NCBI GenBank assembly: GCA_030583925.1
Contig: CP129482.1
Location: 1,054,001 to 1,118,000 of the forward strand
Reading direction: 5' to 3'
Length of the DNA stretch: 64,000 bases
From: Anaerolineales bacterium
GTDB lineage: Bacteria; Chloroflexota; Anaerolineae; Anaerolineales; Villigracilaceae
Made by a program: the position numbers and the translations under genes. Of this stretch, positions 1 through 9,085 are shown piece after piece (within the stretch, counting starts at the first letter, position 1; every line of letters begins with the position of its first letter). Below the pieces are notes generated by a model. The model made no database searches and was not told the DNA's origin. It saw only the letters and a program-made list of their open reading frames with translations.

Positions 1-2637
1 ATTGGCGCTTCCGACGGCGAGCCATTGACCGTCCTTGCTGAACGTCAGCGTAACGATATTGCCCGCGACCGGGATTTCGGTAACAAGTTGCTTTGCTTGC
101 GTATCCCAAACGTTGATTTTATTACGCAAACCGACTGCGACGATGCCGGTCGTAGGGCTCGCGGCAAGCGAGAGCGCCGGTCCTTCGTTGTCAAGATCGA
201 AACTGCGGGTAGACGATCCCGCTTCCCAAGCCGTTATAAGTCCGTTGACGCCGGCGGTGAGCGTATATTTTCCGTCGTTCGTAAAGCCGACGCTTGTTAC
301 CTCGCCGCCATGTTCGAGCGGGAGTTGGACTTGACCGTCCATGCTGGCGAGGAAAGCGCGGTTTAAGCGCGGGTTGACGTTGTCGTTCTCCACTACGGCG
401 ACCCAGTTCGAATCCGGGCTGATCGCCATGTCGTACGTCAGACTGCGGGTTTGAAGAATTGATTTATTCTGCGCGCCGTTTCGCAGTGTGGTTATATCGC
501 CTGCGGATATTTCCCATACGTTGTAATCGTCTGCGTTCACGAGCAGAAATTCGCCGGAGGGCGCAAAGAGGGCTTTATGCAGAGTATCAGTGAATTCGAC
601 GGCGTTGAGGCGGGCATAAAGGGAAGAGGTATCCCAGATGGCGATCGTGCCGCTTTCATCGGCCGCGACGATGCGTCTGCCGTCTTGGTTGAACGAAAGC
701 GCCGAGCCGTTGCCGTTCAAAGGAAACTCGAGCATCAGGCTTCCCGAGACCGAATCCCAAATGCGGACGAGTTTATCGTACCCGGTGGACGCGATCCATT
801 GCCCGTCTGGGCTGACTGCCACCTTTTGAACGAAACTTGAGTGCGACATACGAAGTTTTTCCGCGCCGCTTTCGGTATTAATGACCCGCACTTTGTTGTC
901 ATCTGAAACGGTGACGTACCATGAAGAGTCGGGTCCGAACGCGACATCTTCGACCCAATCTCCATGCGGGATGCTGTCCATCACTGTGCCGTCGCGCTTG
1001 GTCAGGCGCGAGAAACTGTCCGATCCACCAGAGACCAGCCAGAGGCTGTCCGGGCTGAAGGCAAGCGCGTGGAAGTCGCTGCCGGTATGTTTCGGTCCGT
1101 TATAGATGGAACTGCTGGAGATCTGCCACATTTTCACTGTGCCTGTGGTTGTGCCAAAGGCAAGGTAGCCTCCGCTGGGCGAGAATTGTACGGCGTCAAC
1201 TCCCACAGGCTGTTTGATGTTATTTACTTTGTTGACTACTTCATAGTCGAACGGTTTTAGGTCGGGACGGTTGAAGTAATACAGGGTGAGATAGTTATCC
1301 TGTCTGCCAATGGCAAGGATAGTTCGGCTTTCATCCAGATCGAGTACCGCGCCGCCAAAGTCCAGGCGCTGCACGAATTCGCCGTTTGCCGCGTTCCAAA
1401 AGCGGACGCTCTTATCCGCGCTAGCGGTGATGAGATATTGTCCATCCGGGCTGAAGAGCGCGTCGGTCACATCATCGTCGTGCTCCACGCAGTAGACTTT
1501 TTCCCCGCTATCCTCGCGCCAGACACAGGCAAGGTTCTTCGCGGACTTACTGGTTTTGTCGCTTTTGTTGCCGGTGACGAAGAACTGATGATCGGGACTC
1601 CATTCGATGTTGAAGATCGGTCCATCCTGCTTCATGTGCGCCACAGGCAAGGGAAACAGGCTCACGTTACTGCGGATCAAATCTTCCGCTTCGAACGACG
1701 GCGAGCGATCCCACGAATCGAGAGCCAGCAGGGCGCTGGTATCCAATTCTCCGGGACGCGACTGGTAGATTTGCGCCAACGCCGCGCTGCGCTGTGCCTT
1801 CGCGAGGTTGGTCTGCTGTTCCGCCAACGCTTCGTTCGCCTCTGCGGCGGCTTGCGCGATGGAGGCTTCCTGCTCTCTTTGCAGGGCGAGGGCTTCGTTG
1901 GTTTGCGCGACCTTCTGAGAGGCGCGCGCCTCGTTGCGCGCCATGAACGCCAACACGCTGAGAATGAGACTCAACACAAGCAAAAACGTAACGCCAAAGA
2001 ACGCGATGCGCTGACGCCGGTCGGCTAATGAACGGCTCGCGTGAATGAATTCCGCTTGCAAAGGCAGGACGCTTCGGTTTGTTTGGGTGGAGGCGTTCGC
2101 CATCCAAGTTTCCGCCTCCTTGAGTTCCTCGCTCTGAAGCAGGAAACCGCGACTTCTATTCTTTGTATCCCATTCGATCGCGTCGTTCAGCACCTTTGTG
2201 TGTAGTTGCACCCATGCCAGGTCGGTGTTGATGGCTTCCACAAGTTTGGGGAGCGTTGCCCTGAAGTTATCCTCCGCGCGCATGTACACATAGTTCTTTT
2301 GCGCGAGTTCCTTCGGCACCTTTTGCCCCGGTGTCCTTGGGCGATAAAGGACGGGGATCAGTTTTTTGTTGTACTGAATCCCTTGCGCGAGTTCCTCGCC
2401 GCAGACTTTCGACTTCAACGAATCCGGGCTGATCACGAAGATGAACGCGTCCGAACTTTGGATGGCGTCGGCGATCCGCGCCCGCCAATCGGACGCCAGT
2501 TCGATGCCTTCCCAATCCACCCATGCTTTGACGCCCTCGTTATCGAGCGCGTCATTTAATTTCTTGACGAATTTCTTGTCTTTACGCGAGTAGGAGATGA
2601 AAACGCTTCCGTTCGCGCCTTCGGGCTGTTTTGCCAT
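1..2637 (-). CDS. TIR domain - transmembrane - WD40 repeat protein (3' end cut by the window)
   Basis: The reading frame is open from an ATG at 2637 to base 1, giving 879 codons with no stop, so the C-terminus is missing. Residues about 10-140 form a TIR_2-type domain that starts SVFISYSRKD and has C79-G-E-E82; the Glu three residues after Cys matches the catalytic Glu position of NAD-hydrolysing TIR domains. One hydrophobic helix lies at about 211-232, then a Gln/Ala/Glu-rich coiled coil at about 235-285. WD40-type repeats (SPDGQYLITASADKSVRFW and similar) fill the rest. The start has an AAAGG site overlapping the upstream gene's stop. NADase signalling or an immune role is inferred from the family; the architecture is read directly. 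Confidence 0.88.
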   Translation of the reverse strand, partial: MAKQPEGANGSVFISYSRKDKKFVKKLNDALDNEGVKAWVDWEGIELASDWRARIADAIQSSDAFIFVISPDSLKSKVCGEELAQGIQYNKKLIPVLYRPRTPGQKVPKELAQKNYVYMRAEDNFRATLPKLVEAINTDLAWVQLHTKVLNDAIEWDTKNRSRGFLLQSEELKEAETWMANASTQTNRSVLPLQAEFIHASRSLADRRQRIAFFGVTFLLVLSLILSVLAFMARNEARASQKVAQTNEALALQREQEASIAQAAAEANEALAEQQTNLAKAQRSAALAQIYQSRPGELDTSALLALDSWDRSPSFEAEDLIRSNVSLFPLPVAHMKQDGPIFNIEWSPDHQFFVTGNKSDKTSKSAKNLACVWREDSGEKVYCVEHDDDVTDALFSPDGQYLITASADKSVRFWNAANGEFVQRLDFGGAVLDLDESRTILAIGRQDNYLTLYYFNRPDLKPFDYEVVNKVNNIKQPVGVDAVQFSPSGGYLAFGTTTGTVKMWQISSSSIYNGPKHTGSDFHALAFSPDSLWLVSGGSDSFSRLTKRDGTVMDSIPHGDWVEDVAFGPDSSWYVTVSDDNKVRVINTESGAEKLRMSHSSFVQKVAVSPDGQWIASTGYDKLVRIWDSVSGSLMLEFPLNGNGSALSFNQDGRRIVAADESGTIAIWDTSSLYARLNAVEFTDTLHKALFAPSGEFLLVNADDYNVWEISAGDITTLRNGAQNKSILQTRSLTYDMAISPDSNWVAVVENDNVNPRLNRAFLASMDGQVQLPLEHGGEVTSVGFTNDGKYTLTAGVNGLITAWEAGSSTRSFDLDNEGPALSLAASPTTGIVAVGLRNKINVWDTQAKQLVTEIPVAGNIVTLTFSKDGQWLAVGSAN

Positions 2638-2646
2638 TGGATGCCT

Positions 2647-4023
2647 TTACCGCGACACGAACCACGCCGCGACAAATCCTTCCATGCCGCCCGCGTCTTT
2701 GACTTTCAGCCATTGGTTGTTCGCGCCGATCTTGCTTTCGCCGCCCGGCTCCGCGATGGTCAATTCGGTTCCCAGCGGAAGCCAGCGGATCAATGAGGAA
2801 TCGCTGACCAGCGGCTGATTGCGGAACGCGACGGCTTGCGCCGCGATCTTAACTTTCACCTCGCTGCTAGTTGAGGGGGAGGTCGCGTCGGTTTGTTGCG
2901 CCGTCGAGCCGCCGGCGTATTTCACATACCACGCCGCGACGTAGCCTTCCCGGTTCGACGCGTCGCGCACTTTGAGCCACTGGTTCACCACGCCGACTTT
3001 GGGAATCACCACATTTGCCGGTTCCACGCTGACGATCTTTTCTGTGGCTGGAATCCGGCGGATCAATGTTGTGGGCGAGATCACCGGCTGTGAACGGAAG
3101 GAGAGTTCCTCGGTGGGGTAGAAGGCGAGCGCGCCCGGCGGAAGGTCGTTCGTTGAAGAGGCGGGGGAGGTCGAAGCGGGCGAGGCAGGCGTGGAACCGG
3201 AAGGAGGCGTGCCGTCCTTTGAATCCGACAGATACCACGCGGCGACGTATCCTTGCGCGCCGCCCGGGTCTTGCACGTTGATCCATTTTCCGTTTACGCC
3301 GAGTTTTGCTGTGGCGGTGACTTTCGGCTCGAGCGAGATCAATTCCGTTCCCCGCGTCAAGCGTTTGAGAAGCGCGCCGCTGACCGACGCGTCGGCGCGC
3401 AAGGCAAGGTTATCCTCGGTCGCGTAGAGTGTGAATTTGTCGGCTGGCGTCGGAATCTTTGTGGGCTTGGGGAACTCGGCGGGCGGCGCGCCCAACGAAT
3501 CGAGCCACAACGCCGCGTAAATTTCAGTGTCGAGGCGGGCGCCGTTGTATTTGTAACGCGCGGTCAGCAGAACTTCTTTATCGGGACCGTCGCCGGAGTA
3601 TTTGTAGGGGTCGTAAATAACGTAGTCGTTGCCCTTCTTTTCTTTGATCAAAACGAAGTGTGTCTGGACGCCCGCTTGTTTGTTCCAATCCACTTCTACG
3701 ATCACCGGCTTGCCTGCCAAAACTGCCGCATCAATCTCTGCGATGGGCGCCGGGATGTTCTCGTATGATTTCATGTCGCGATAGACAACGTTGGGCCAAA
3801 TGTATGGAACCATGCTGGGGACAAAGCACGCGCCCTGAAATCCTCCCTTGGCTTTCATCTTTTCATTTACAGTTTCGGGTGTTTCGTTGTAGCCGAAGCC
3901 GTTCAACACCATTGTCACGGAGGTGAGCAGGCATCCCCAGCCGCCGATGGTTTCGGCGGAATTGCCGAGGCTGACATTTTTCCATTTCTCGTCGTTCTGG
4001 TACAGGTTTTGGGTCTTGAACAT
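2647..4023 (-). CDS. C39-like papain-fold peptidase with three SH3-like repeats
   Basis: A 458-residue protein. Residues 1-175 resemble Peptidase_C39_2: candidate Cys31 (GGWGCLLTS), His122 (QTHFVLI) and Asp138 (IYDPY). Three bacterial SH3-like repeats follow at roughly 200-280, 310-385 and 390-458, each ending in a G(Y/F)VAAW(Y/F) motif, separated by Ser/Pro/Thr linkers. The ATG at 4023 is chosen because GGAGGT stands four bases before it; an upstream in-frame start at 4107 would add 28 residues but has no clear ribosome site. With the chosen start there is no signal peptide. The stop lies 9 bp before the TIR-WD40 gene, so the two are probably co-transcribed. Substrate unknown. Confidence 0.85.
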   Translation of the reverse strand: MFKTQNLYQNDEKWKNVSLGNSAETIGGWGCLLTSVTMVLNGFGYNETPETVNEKMKAKGGFQGACFVPSMVPYIWPNVVYRDMKSYENIPAPIAEIDAAVLAGKPVIVEVDWNKQAGVQTHFVLIKEKKGNDYVIYDPYKYSGDGPDKEVLLTARYKYNGARLDTEIYAALWLDSLGAPPAEFPKPTKIPTPADKFTLYATEDNLALRADASVSGALLKRLTRGTELISLEPKVTATAKLGVNGKWINVQDPGGAQGYVAAWYLSDSKDGTPPSGSTPASPASTSPASSTNDLPPGALAFYPTEELSFRSQPVISPTTLIRRIPATEKIVSVEPANVVIPKVGVVNQWLKVRDASNREGYVAAWYVKYAGGSTAQQTDATSPSTSSEVKVKIAAQAVAFRNQPLVSDSSLIRWLPLGTELTIAEPGGESKIGANNQWLKVKDAGGMEGFVAAWFVSR

Positions 4024-4229
4024 GGCGACCTCCGGCTGGATTGCGAAAAACGATAGGAGTAAGTGCGGATGAAATTTTACACCAACTTTTTGTTTGAGAA
4101 TCCGCAAATCTTTTCAAGAAATTTGGCGCAGACCAGCGGATGAAAACTCCAAATGCGATTGTCCTATCCCCTGATGGGCAAACGCTTCTCGCGCGACGGG
4201 TCAGCCTGCCTCAGTTTCCTCCACCGGCT

Positions 4230-4901
4230 CTACTCTGACGCGCCATCCCACCAGCGAGAGAGATGTTTCTGCGGGCGGCGCGGATGATTGGCGTAGTGCG
4301 AAATATCGTTGAACAGCATCAACCGCGCGTGGATGGCATCTTTGAAGTCGAGGATGTTCAAGGACGCGGGAGATTGGTCGAGCCGGTCGCGGTAGCCGCG
4401 CGCGTCAATGCCGAGCAAACTGCAAAGGATGAGTCGCAGGGTGGCTTTATGCGAAACGACCAGAATATTCTGATCTTTGTGGTTCTGCACAATTTCGCGG
4501 ATGACCGGCAAGGCGCGCGCTAAAACCGCAATGCCTGATTCGCCTCCCTCCGGCGCGAACGTGAACGGATCCGCTTCCCAAGCGGCGTACTCGTCTGCGA
4601 ACTTTTCTTCCACCTCGGCGCGTGACAATCCCTCCCAGTGACCGTGCGTGATTTCGCGTAGTTCCACTCTTGAGATTGGAATCACCCCGTGCGGTTGGGC
4701 GATGATGTTGGCGGTTGCCATGGTTCGGTCTAATGGACTGGAATAAGCGGCGGTGATGTTGTAGTCCGCGAGGCGTTCGGCGAGCCTTTGCGCCTGTGAG
4801 CAACCCTCCTCCGACAAAGGCACGTTCTCTCCGCCGGAGAAACGGTCTTCCGCTGTGGACGGCGTTGCTCCATGACGGGCAAGATAGAGGCGGGTGGTCA
4901 T
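4230..4901 (-). CDS. Histidine phosphatase superfamily protein (phosphoglycerate mutase-like)
   Basis: A 223-residue protein of the branch-1 histidine phosphatase fold. The phospho-accepting RHG motif is R9-H10-G11; R59 (SSPLDRT), E83 (LREITHGHWEG) and H151 (VVSHKATLR) complete the usual active site. Length fits GpmB/CobC/broad-specificity phosphatases; the substrate cannot be read from sequence. Its ATG overlaps the stop of the upstream hydrolase gene by four bases (ATGA), indicating translational coupling. No signal peptide, so cytoplasmic. Confidence 0.88.
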   Translation of the reverse strand: MTTRLYLARHGATPSTAEDRFSGGENVPLSEEGCSQAQRLAERLADYNITAAYSSPLDRTMATANIIAQPHGVIPISRVELREITHGHWEGLSRAEVEEKFADEYAAWEADPFTFAPEGGESGIAVLARALPVIREIVQNHKDQNILVVSHKATLRLILCSLLGIDARGYRDRLDQSPASLNILDFKDAIHARLMLFNDISHYANHPRRPQKHLSRWWDGASE

Positions 4902-5983
4902 TTCACATACCTGTCGAAGAATTCGATGGTGCGCGCCATCGCCGTGCTGAAGTAATTGGAGATATTGTGGTTGTCGCCTTCATATTTGTACAACTCCACA
5001 TATTGACCCGCGTCGAGCATTTGAAAGAACAAATTCTCAGAGAACAACAGCGGCACATCGGTGTCGTTCGTGCCGTGATGCAGTTGGATCGGACCGGAAA
5101 TCTCGGCAAGATAGGCGTTTGCCGAGATCGAGTCCCAAAATTCGGGGTTTTCCTCCGGCGAGCCGTATTGCTCGACGAACGTCGAACGCCACGAGCCGGG
5201 TCGCGGCTGTGAATCGGGGGATGAGCCTGTGCCGCGTCGCCAATTGTAGAGCAGGTCTTCATACGAGCCGACAACGCCCGCCCAGATGACACCGGCTTTG
5301 AGGTCGTCTGTGATGACCATCGAACGCAGGGTGATGTATCCGCCCATGGAATGTCCCCACATGCCGATGCGGTTCGGGTCGGCGTCGGGATATTTCTTCA
5401 TCGAAGCGACCGCGTTCAATACGTCAACCGTGTAATCGGGACGGCTGTACGCGCCTCCGGCTATGCCTTCGGAGTTTGCGTGTCCGCGATAATCGGAACG
5501 GAAGACGATGTAGCCGTTGCGCGCGATCAGGTCAACGTAGGCGACATAGCGCTCGGTGGTGACATACACGTCCGGCGGGATGTAGCCGTGATTGAAGATG
5601 ACGACGGGCCAGCCGGTGGGCGGTTTTTCTCCATTTGGGACGGTCATCAGCGCGTAGATCTTAAGTCCCTCGGAAAGATAGGAAACATAATAGCGGTTGT
5701 AGTTGACGCCGGGATCGAGGACTGTTTCGATCGTAATATCGCTGCCCGGGTATTCGCGTGCCCGCAGCGCTTCGATGGACAGCGGATGCGGGATTGGCGT
5801 CGCGGTTGGGAGCGGAGTCGAAGTTGGGGTTTCGCTAGGGAGGGGCGTTGGAAGGGGAGAGGCGGTTGAGGAGGGCGAAACAGCCGCAATTGAGGTTGAG
5901 GCGGTTTCTTCCATTATCCCGCAAGCGGCAAGAATCAATGACAGGATGATCCAAGATATTGCGAGAAATCTTATCTTGTTCAT
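4898..5983 (-). CDS. Alpha/beta-hydrolase lipoprotein (prolyl oligopeptidase/dienelactone hydrolase-like)
   Basis: A 361-residue protein starting MNKIRFLA. A signal peptide ends in a lipobox with Cys21 (LILAAC), followed by a Ser/Pro/Thr linker at about 30-66. The hydrolase domain has nucleophile S212 in GHSMGG, acid D307 in HHGTNDTDV and His339 in GDNHN, and an NHG oxyanion-type motif near 131. It is expected to be an exported, membrane-anchored esterase or peptidase. The ATG at 5983 is preferred over a TTG seven codons upstream because TACAAT lies six bases before it, suggesting a leaderless transcript. It overlaps the phosphatase gene by four bases. Confidence 0.87.
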   Translation of the reverse strand: MNKIRFLAISWIILSLILAACGIMEETASTSIAAVSPSSTASPLPTPLPSETPTSTPLPTATPIPHPLSIEALRAREYPGSDITIETVLDPGVNYNRYYVSYLSEGLKIYALMTVPNGEKPPTGWPVVIFNHGYIPPDVYVTTERYVAYVDLIARNGYIVFRSDYRGHANSEGIAGGAYSRPDYTVDVLNAVASMKKYPDADPNRIGMWGHSMGGYITLRSMVITDDLKAGVIWAGVVGSYEDLLYNWRRGTGSSPDSQPRPGSWRSTFVEQYGSPEENPEFWDSISANAYLAEISGPIQLHHGTNDTDVPLLFSENLFFQMLDAGQYVELYKYEGDNHNISNYFSTAMARTIEFFDRYVK

Positions 5984-5989
5984 CCTGTC

Positions 5990-5995
5990 ATTGTA
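5990..5995 (-). promoter_or_regulatory. Putative -10 box of the hydrolase-phosphatase operon
   Basis: TACAAT on the minus strand, six bases before the ATG at 5983, so transcription would start at or next to the start codon. No convincing -35 is visible. Supported mainly by the same arrangement at other genes in the window. Confidence 0.4.
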
Positions 5996-6046
5996 GCGTG
6001 GCAAGATTAGAAATTTTTGAGTAGAGCGAGATCGTCCTGCCCAGCT

Positions 6047-8605
6047 TTAGGGTCCTTTGTACTTCCACAATTCTGCGCCGGTGTTGTCGTTGCCGTTCGC
6101 TTGGAAGTACAACTCGTTGTTTAATACGGTCAGATATGACGGACTGGAATTTCCAACCGGGTTCAGATCGCCGACGAGCTTTGCGTTCGCGCCATCGTAG
6201 GTCCACAACTCGATGCCTTTGCCGTCATTACTGATCGCGCTGAAGTATAGGGCGTTCTTGTAGAGCGTGAGGAATGCGGGCGCGGCATCTCCGGCGTCCG
6301 GGTTGATATCGGTGACGCGGGTCGGCGCGTTCGTGCCGTCGTATTTGAATAACTCGATGCCCTTGCCGTCGTTGGCGTTGGCGGCAAAATACAGGGCGTC
6401 GTTGAAGACCGCCAGATAGGACGGATTCGAATTGCCGAGATCGGGATTGATGTCGCTCACGCGGGTGGGAGCGTTCGTGCCATCGTATTTCCACAGTTCC
6501 ACGCCCTTGCCGTCTGTGCTGACCGCGCTGAAGTAGAGCGCGCCCCTGAATACGGCGAGGTGAGACGGGTTGGAATCGCCCGACCCAGCGTTGATATCCG
6601 CGACCAGTTCGATGCTCACGCCGTCGGTGCGCCAGAGTTCGACGCCGGTCGCATCGCCTCCCTTGGCGCTGAAGTACAGCCGGTCATTGAACACGGTGAG
6701 ATAGGCTGGGTTTGAATCGGCGGGTCCGTTATTGATATCCGGCATCCTGCCCGCGTTCGAGCCGTTGAATCGCCACAACTCTGTGCCGACGCCGTCGTTT
6801 CCGTTTGCGCGGAAATACAACTCGCCTTTATACGCCATGAGATAACTTGGGTTGCCGCTTTCCGCGCCGGGGAAAACGTCCGCCGCGCGGCTGGGGGTTT
6901 TTGTGGTCGGGTCGAATCTCCACAGTTCGGCTCCGGCGTTATCGTTGCCGGTGGCTTGGAAGAATAACTGTCCGTTGAACACCGTCAGATACGCGGGATT
7001 CGAACTATTGATTCCCGAGTTAACATCTGCCACGCGCTCGAACAACGAGGTTTGTGGCGTCGAGAGGATAACCTCCAGCGTAAATGTTTTTGTCGAATTG
7101 CCGGCGATGGCGGCAATATCAATGTTGGTGTCCCCCGCGAATGGAATGGCTCCGTTGAAAGTCAGGTTCGAATCTTGAACCTTGATCACGCTTCCATTGG
7201 AGGCGGTGATGCCCATTGCCAATTCGTTAGCGGGCGCGTTCAACACGCGGACGCTCAGAATTTGTCCCTGCGCCGCCGAAAACACATAGCGGACTTTGCT
7301 GGAAGCTGGCACAGTACCGGTCACTGTGACGTTCGGCGTGATGCGGATCGCGGTCCCCGGCGTCTGTTGTGTAGGAGCGGTTCCTCCTGACGACGGGCAG
7401 GCTGTCGCGGCTTGTTGGGCGGGAGTCGCGCCCCCGGCAGAATTCAACGGAATCTTGAGGCAGTTCCCAAAGGAGGGCGCAACGATGGTTTTATTCGCGG
7501 CTTTCAACACAACAACATCCGCGTTGAATCGGGTCGCGATATTTTCCCACGTGTCGCCCACTTGGACAACGTATGCGCCTACACACGGCGGACCGTAAAT
7601 ATTTCCCTTCGAGCCGATGTTGGGAACATTCACCGTCATGGCAGGGAGTATCCAATGCGGGTCGGGGATCTGCGGGTTAGCAAGGAGCGTGGCTTTGATA
7701 TCCGCGCCGTAGCAGCGCGCGATCTGATACAGCCATTCGCCGCTGACAACGCTGTGGGTGATATTCGAGCCTTTGGCGTAATTGCCGCTGGAGGTCGAGC
7801 CTCGCGTCACCGTGCTGGAGGCGGGCTGGGCTGTGGTCGCGCCTCCTCCCGCCGCCGTCACCGAGTTGACGATGCTCCCGGCATTCATATCGTTCTCTGT
7901 AACGGTATAGGTCGCTGTACAAGTCTGAGTTGATTCATTCGGCGCGAGGGTCTTGGTCGCTGAATCGCAATTGATCGGCGTTGGGATTTTATTGTCTGTC
8001 ACAACGAATTGCGCGGGACCCAACGTTGTTGTCCCTGCATTTCTCACCGAATACGTGTAAATGATCGCCTGTCCGGCGGCAGTGTAGGTGGTCACGTTCG
8101 GTGTGACGGTCACTGCCAGCGTCTGGTTGGATGCCATTTGTACGGTGGTGGTGACTTGATTTGAGGAAACGCCGGCAATCTGGGCAACAGCGTGGCTGAC
8201 GACCGAACCCGCGTTCAGGTCGTTTTGAGTGATCGTGTAGAAAGCGGCGCAGGTCACCTCTTCGTTGGCGTCGAAGTTGTTATCGCCGTTTCCTATGGAG
8301 TTGACAGCCGCACAGGAGGGGGAAGCCGCTTTATCGTCGGTTACGGTTACATTCCCCGCAATGGACGGTCCGCCGGTGTTCCTCACCGTGTAACTGTAGT
8401 TGATGGGCTGTCCGACCGTGTTGAAGACGGAATTGGCGTTGATCGCCGTGGCGGTCAGGCTGATCGAAGCCACTTCGCCCGAAGCAGGACCAATAATGGC
8501 AGGGGCGATTTCCTCAGTCGGTGTGCTCGCGTCGCCAATGTTGCATCCGTAGAGGACCAATGCGATGATAAGCCCTAGTATGAGATAGCGAGTAAAGACG
8601 TTCAT
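6047..8605 (-). CDS. Large lipoprotein: DUF11-type repeats, two LysM, seven ELW-repeat blades
   Basis: An 852-residue exported lipoprotein (VLYGC lipobox, Cys21). Residues about 45-270 hold two DUF11/Ig-like repeats of the YTVRNTG...VTDDK type. Two LysM-like domains follow at about 280-335 (HSVVSGEWLYQIARCYGAD) and 345-390 (YVVQVGDTWENIATRF), which usually bind peptidoglycan or other GlcNAc polymers. A pre-peptidase-C-like beta domain comes next. The C-terminal 330 residues are seven repeats of the type SNPAYLTVF...LYF...G.ELW.YDG, consistent with a seven-bladed propeller. It has its own good promoter upstream. Probably a surface-anchored binding protein; ligand unknown. Confidence 0.85.
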   Translation of the reverse strand: MNVFTRYLILGLIIALVLYGCNIGDASTPTEEIAPAIIGPASGEVASISLTATAINANSVFNTVGQPINYSYTVRNTGGPSIAGNVTVTDDKAASPSCAAVNSIGNGDNNFDANEEVTCAAFYTITQNDLNAGSVVSHAVAQIAGVSSNQVTTTVQMASNQTLAVTVTPNVTTYTAAGQAIIYTYSVRNAGTTTLGPAQFVVTDNKIPTPINCDSATKTLAPNESTQTCTATYTVTENDMNAGSIVNSVTAAGGGATTAQPASSTVTRGSTSSGNYAKGSNITHSVVSGEWLYQIARCYGADIKATLLANPQIPDPHWILPAMTVNVPNIGSKGNIYGPPCVGAYVVQVGDTWENIATRFNADVVVLKAANKTIVAPSFGNCLKIPLNSAGGATPAQQAATACPSSGGTAPTQQTPGTAIRITPNVTVTGTVPASSKVRYVFSAAQGQILSVRVLNAPANELAMGITASNGSVIKVQDSNLTFNGAIPFAGDTNIDIAAIAGNSTKTFTLEVILSTPQTSLFERVADVNSGINSSNPAYLTVFNGQLFFQATGNDNAGAELWRFDPTTKTPSRAADVFPGAESGNPSYLMAYKGELYFRANGNDGVGTELWRFNGSNAGRMPDINNGPADSNPAYLTVFNDRLYFSAKGGDATGVELWRTDGVSIELVADINAGSGDSNPSHLAVFRGALYFSAVSTDGKGVELWKYDGTNAPTRVSDINPDLGNSNPSYLAVFNDALYFAANANDGKGIELFKYDGTNAPTRVTDINPDAGDAAPAFLTLYKNALYFSAISNDGKGIELWTYDGANAKLVGDLNPVGNSSPSYLTVLNNELYFQANGNDNTGAELWKYKGP

Positions 8606-8676
8606 TATCCGTGCCCTTTCCCTTTCTGCCTGATTCGCGGCTGGAACTGCGCCGTCTGTGGGGTAATTCTTGCTTG

Positions 8677-8705
8677 AGTATACGCATTTTGACGGGATTT
8701 TTCAA
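8677..8705 (-). promoter_or_regulatory. Sigma-A-type promoter for the LysM/ELW lipoprotein
   Basis: On the minus strand TTGAAA (8705-8700) and TATACT (8682-8677) are separated by exactly 17 bp. The start codon at 8605 lies about 65 bases downstream of the expected start site. Confidence 0.65.
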
Positions 8706-8808
8706 CCGATGGTTCCCAAAAAATCGAAGCTTCCTCAAAGTCCGGTTTCGATTATTCTGCATACGGATTTCACCGCACACACTGATCTTTTCCGTTGTCT
8801 ACTGAAAT

Positions 8809-8835
8809 TTCCGTGTGTTCCGCGTGTTCCGTGTG
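8809..8835 (+). repeat. Three tandem 9-bp repeats
   Basis: TTCCGTGTG, TTCCGCGTG, TTCCGTGTG in direct succession in the intergenic region between the lipoprotein and alaS. No function is evident. Confidence 0.7.
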
Positions 8836-8885
8836 CAAAAGAAAGTTTTGCCAATATTTCTTGGGAAAATCACGGCTAAAAATGG

Positions 8886-8914
8886 TTGGGGGGGAGTAAA
8901 GAAAGCGGTATAAT
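8886..8914 (+). promoter_or_regulatory. Promoter P1 of the alaS leader
   Basis: TTGGGG (8886-8891), a 17-bp spacer and a perfect TATAAT (8909-8914). The expected transcription start is 8920-8922, exactly at the ATG of the leader ORF (8922), so the leader peptide would be translated from a leaderless mRNA. Upstream, 8606-8885 holds only the minus-strand promoter and the 9-bp repeats. Confidence 0.65.
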
Positions 8915-8921
8915 GCTAACC

Positions 8922-8987
8922 ATGCAACAAAATTTTGTCGTCCCGATTGCCGTCCCTCAAGCCGCCGCGCCATTGCGCGTCCTATAA
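8922..8987 (+). CDS. Putative alanine-rich leader peptide of alaS (21 aa)
   Basis: A short ORF from ATG 8922 to TAA 8985-8987. It encodes 21 residues beginning MQQNFVVPIAV and containing three consecutive Ala codons, GCC GCC GCG, at 8961-8969 (a fourth Ala at 8949). There is no Shine-Dalgarno sequence; the ATG coincides with the predicted transcription start. The stop lies one base before the 5' arm of a potential antiterminator, and an alanyl-tRNA synthetase gene follows. The peptide would be a sensor of charged tRNA-Ala rather than a functional protein. Four Val codons are also present, so Val sensing is a less likely alternative. Confidence 0.6.
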   Translation: MQQNFVVPIAVPQAAAPLRVL

Positions 8988-9044
8988 ACCTGTCACGGCT
9001 TGAGACGAGACCGAGCGAAAACCCAGTCCCGACACCGAACAGGT
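8956..9044 (+). promoter_or_regulatory. alaS leader: Attenuator pairing regions in the alaS leader RNA
   Basis: Region 1, CTCAAGCCG (8956-8964, overlapping the Ala codons), is perfectly complementary over 9 bases to region 2, CGGCTTGAG (8996-9004). Region 2 with its upstream flank (ACCTGT 8988-8993 and CGG 8996-8998) can instead pair with CCG (9035-9037) and ACAGGT (9039-9044) in the loop of the downstream terminator. A ribosome stalled at the Ala codons would cover region 1 and free region 2, favouring the second pairing and readthrough; a ribosome at the stop would cover 8988-9000 and leave the terminator free. The pairings are read from sequence; the mechanism is inferred. Confidence 0.55.
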
Positions 9045-9057
9045 CCGGGACTTTTTC
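9025..9057 (+). terminator. Intrinsic terminator in the alaS leader
   Basis: AGTCCCG (9025-9031) pairs with CGGGACT (9046-9052), with a 14-base loop, followed directly by a T-rich tract (TTTTCTTT). It lies 72 bases before the alaS start and about 38 bases after the leader-peptide stop, as expected for a leader attenuator. Confidence 0.75.
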
Positions 9058-9085
9058 TTTCCACTTTCCTTTATCTTCCGCTTGG

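Noticed and set aside
1438..2028. 196-codon plus-strand open frame
   Set aside because: Antisense to the continuous TIR-TM-WD40 frame; no recognisable domain.
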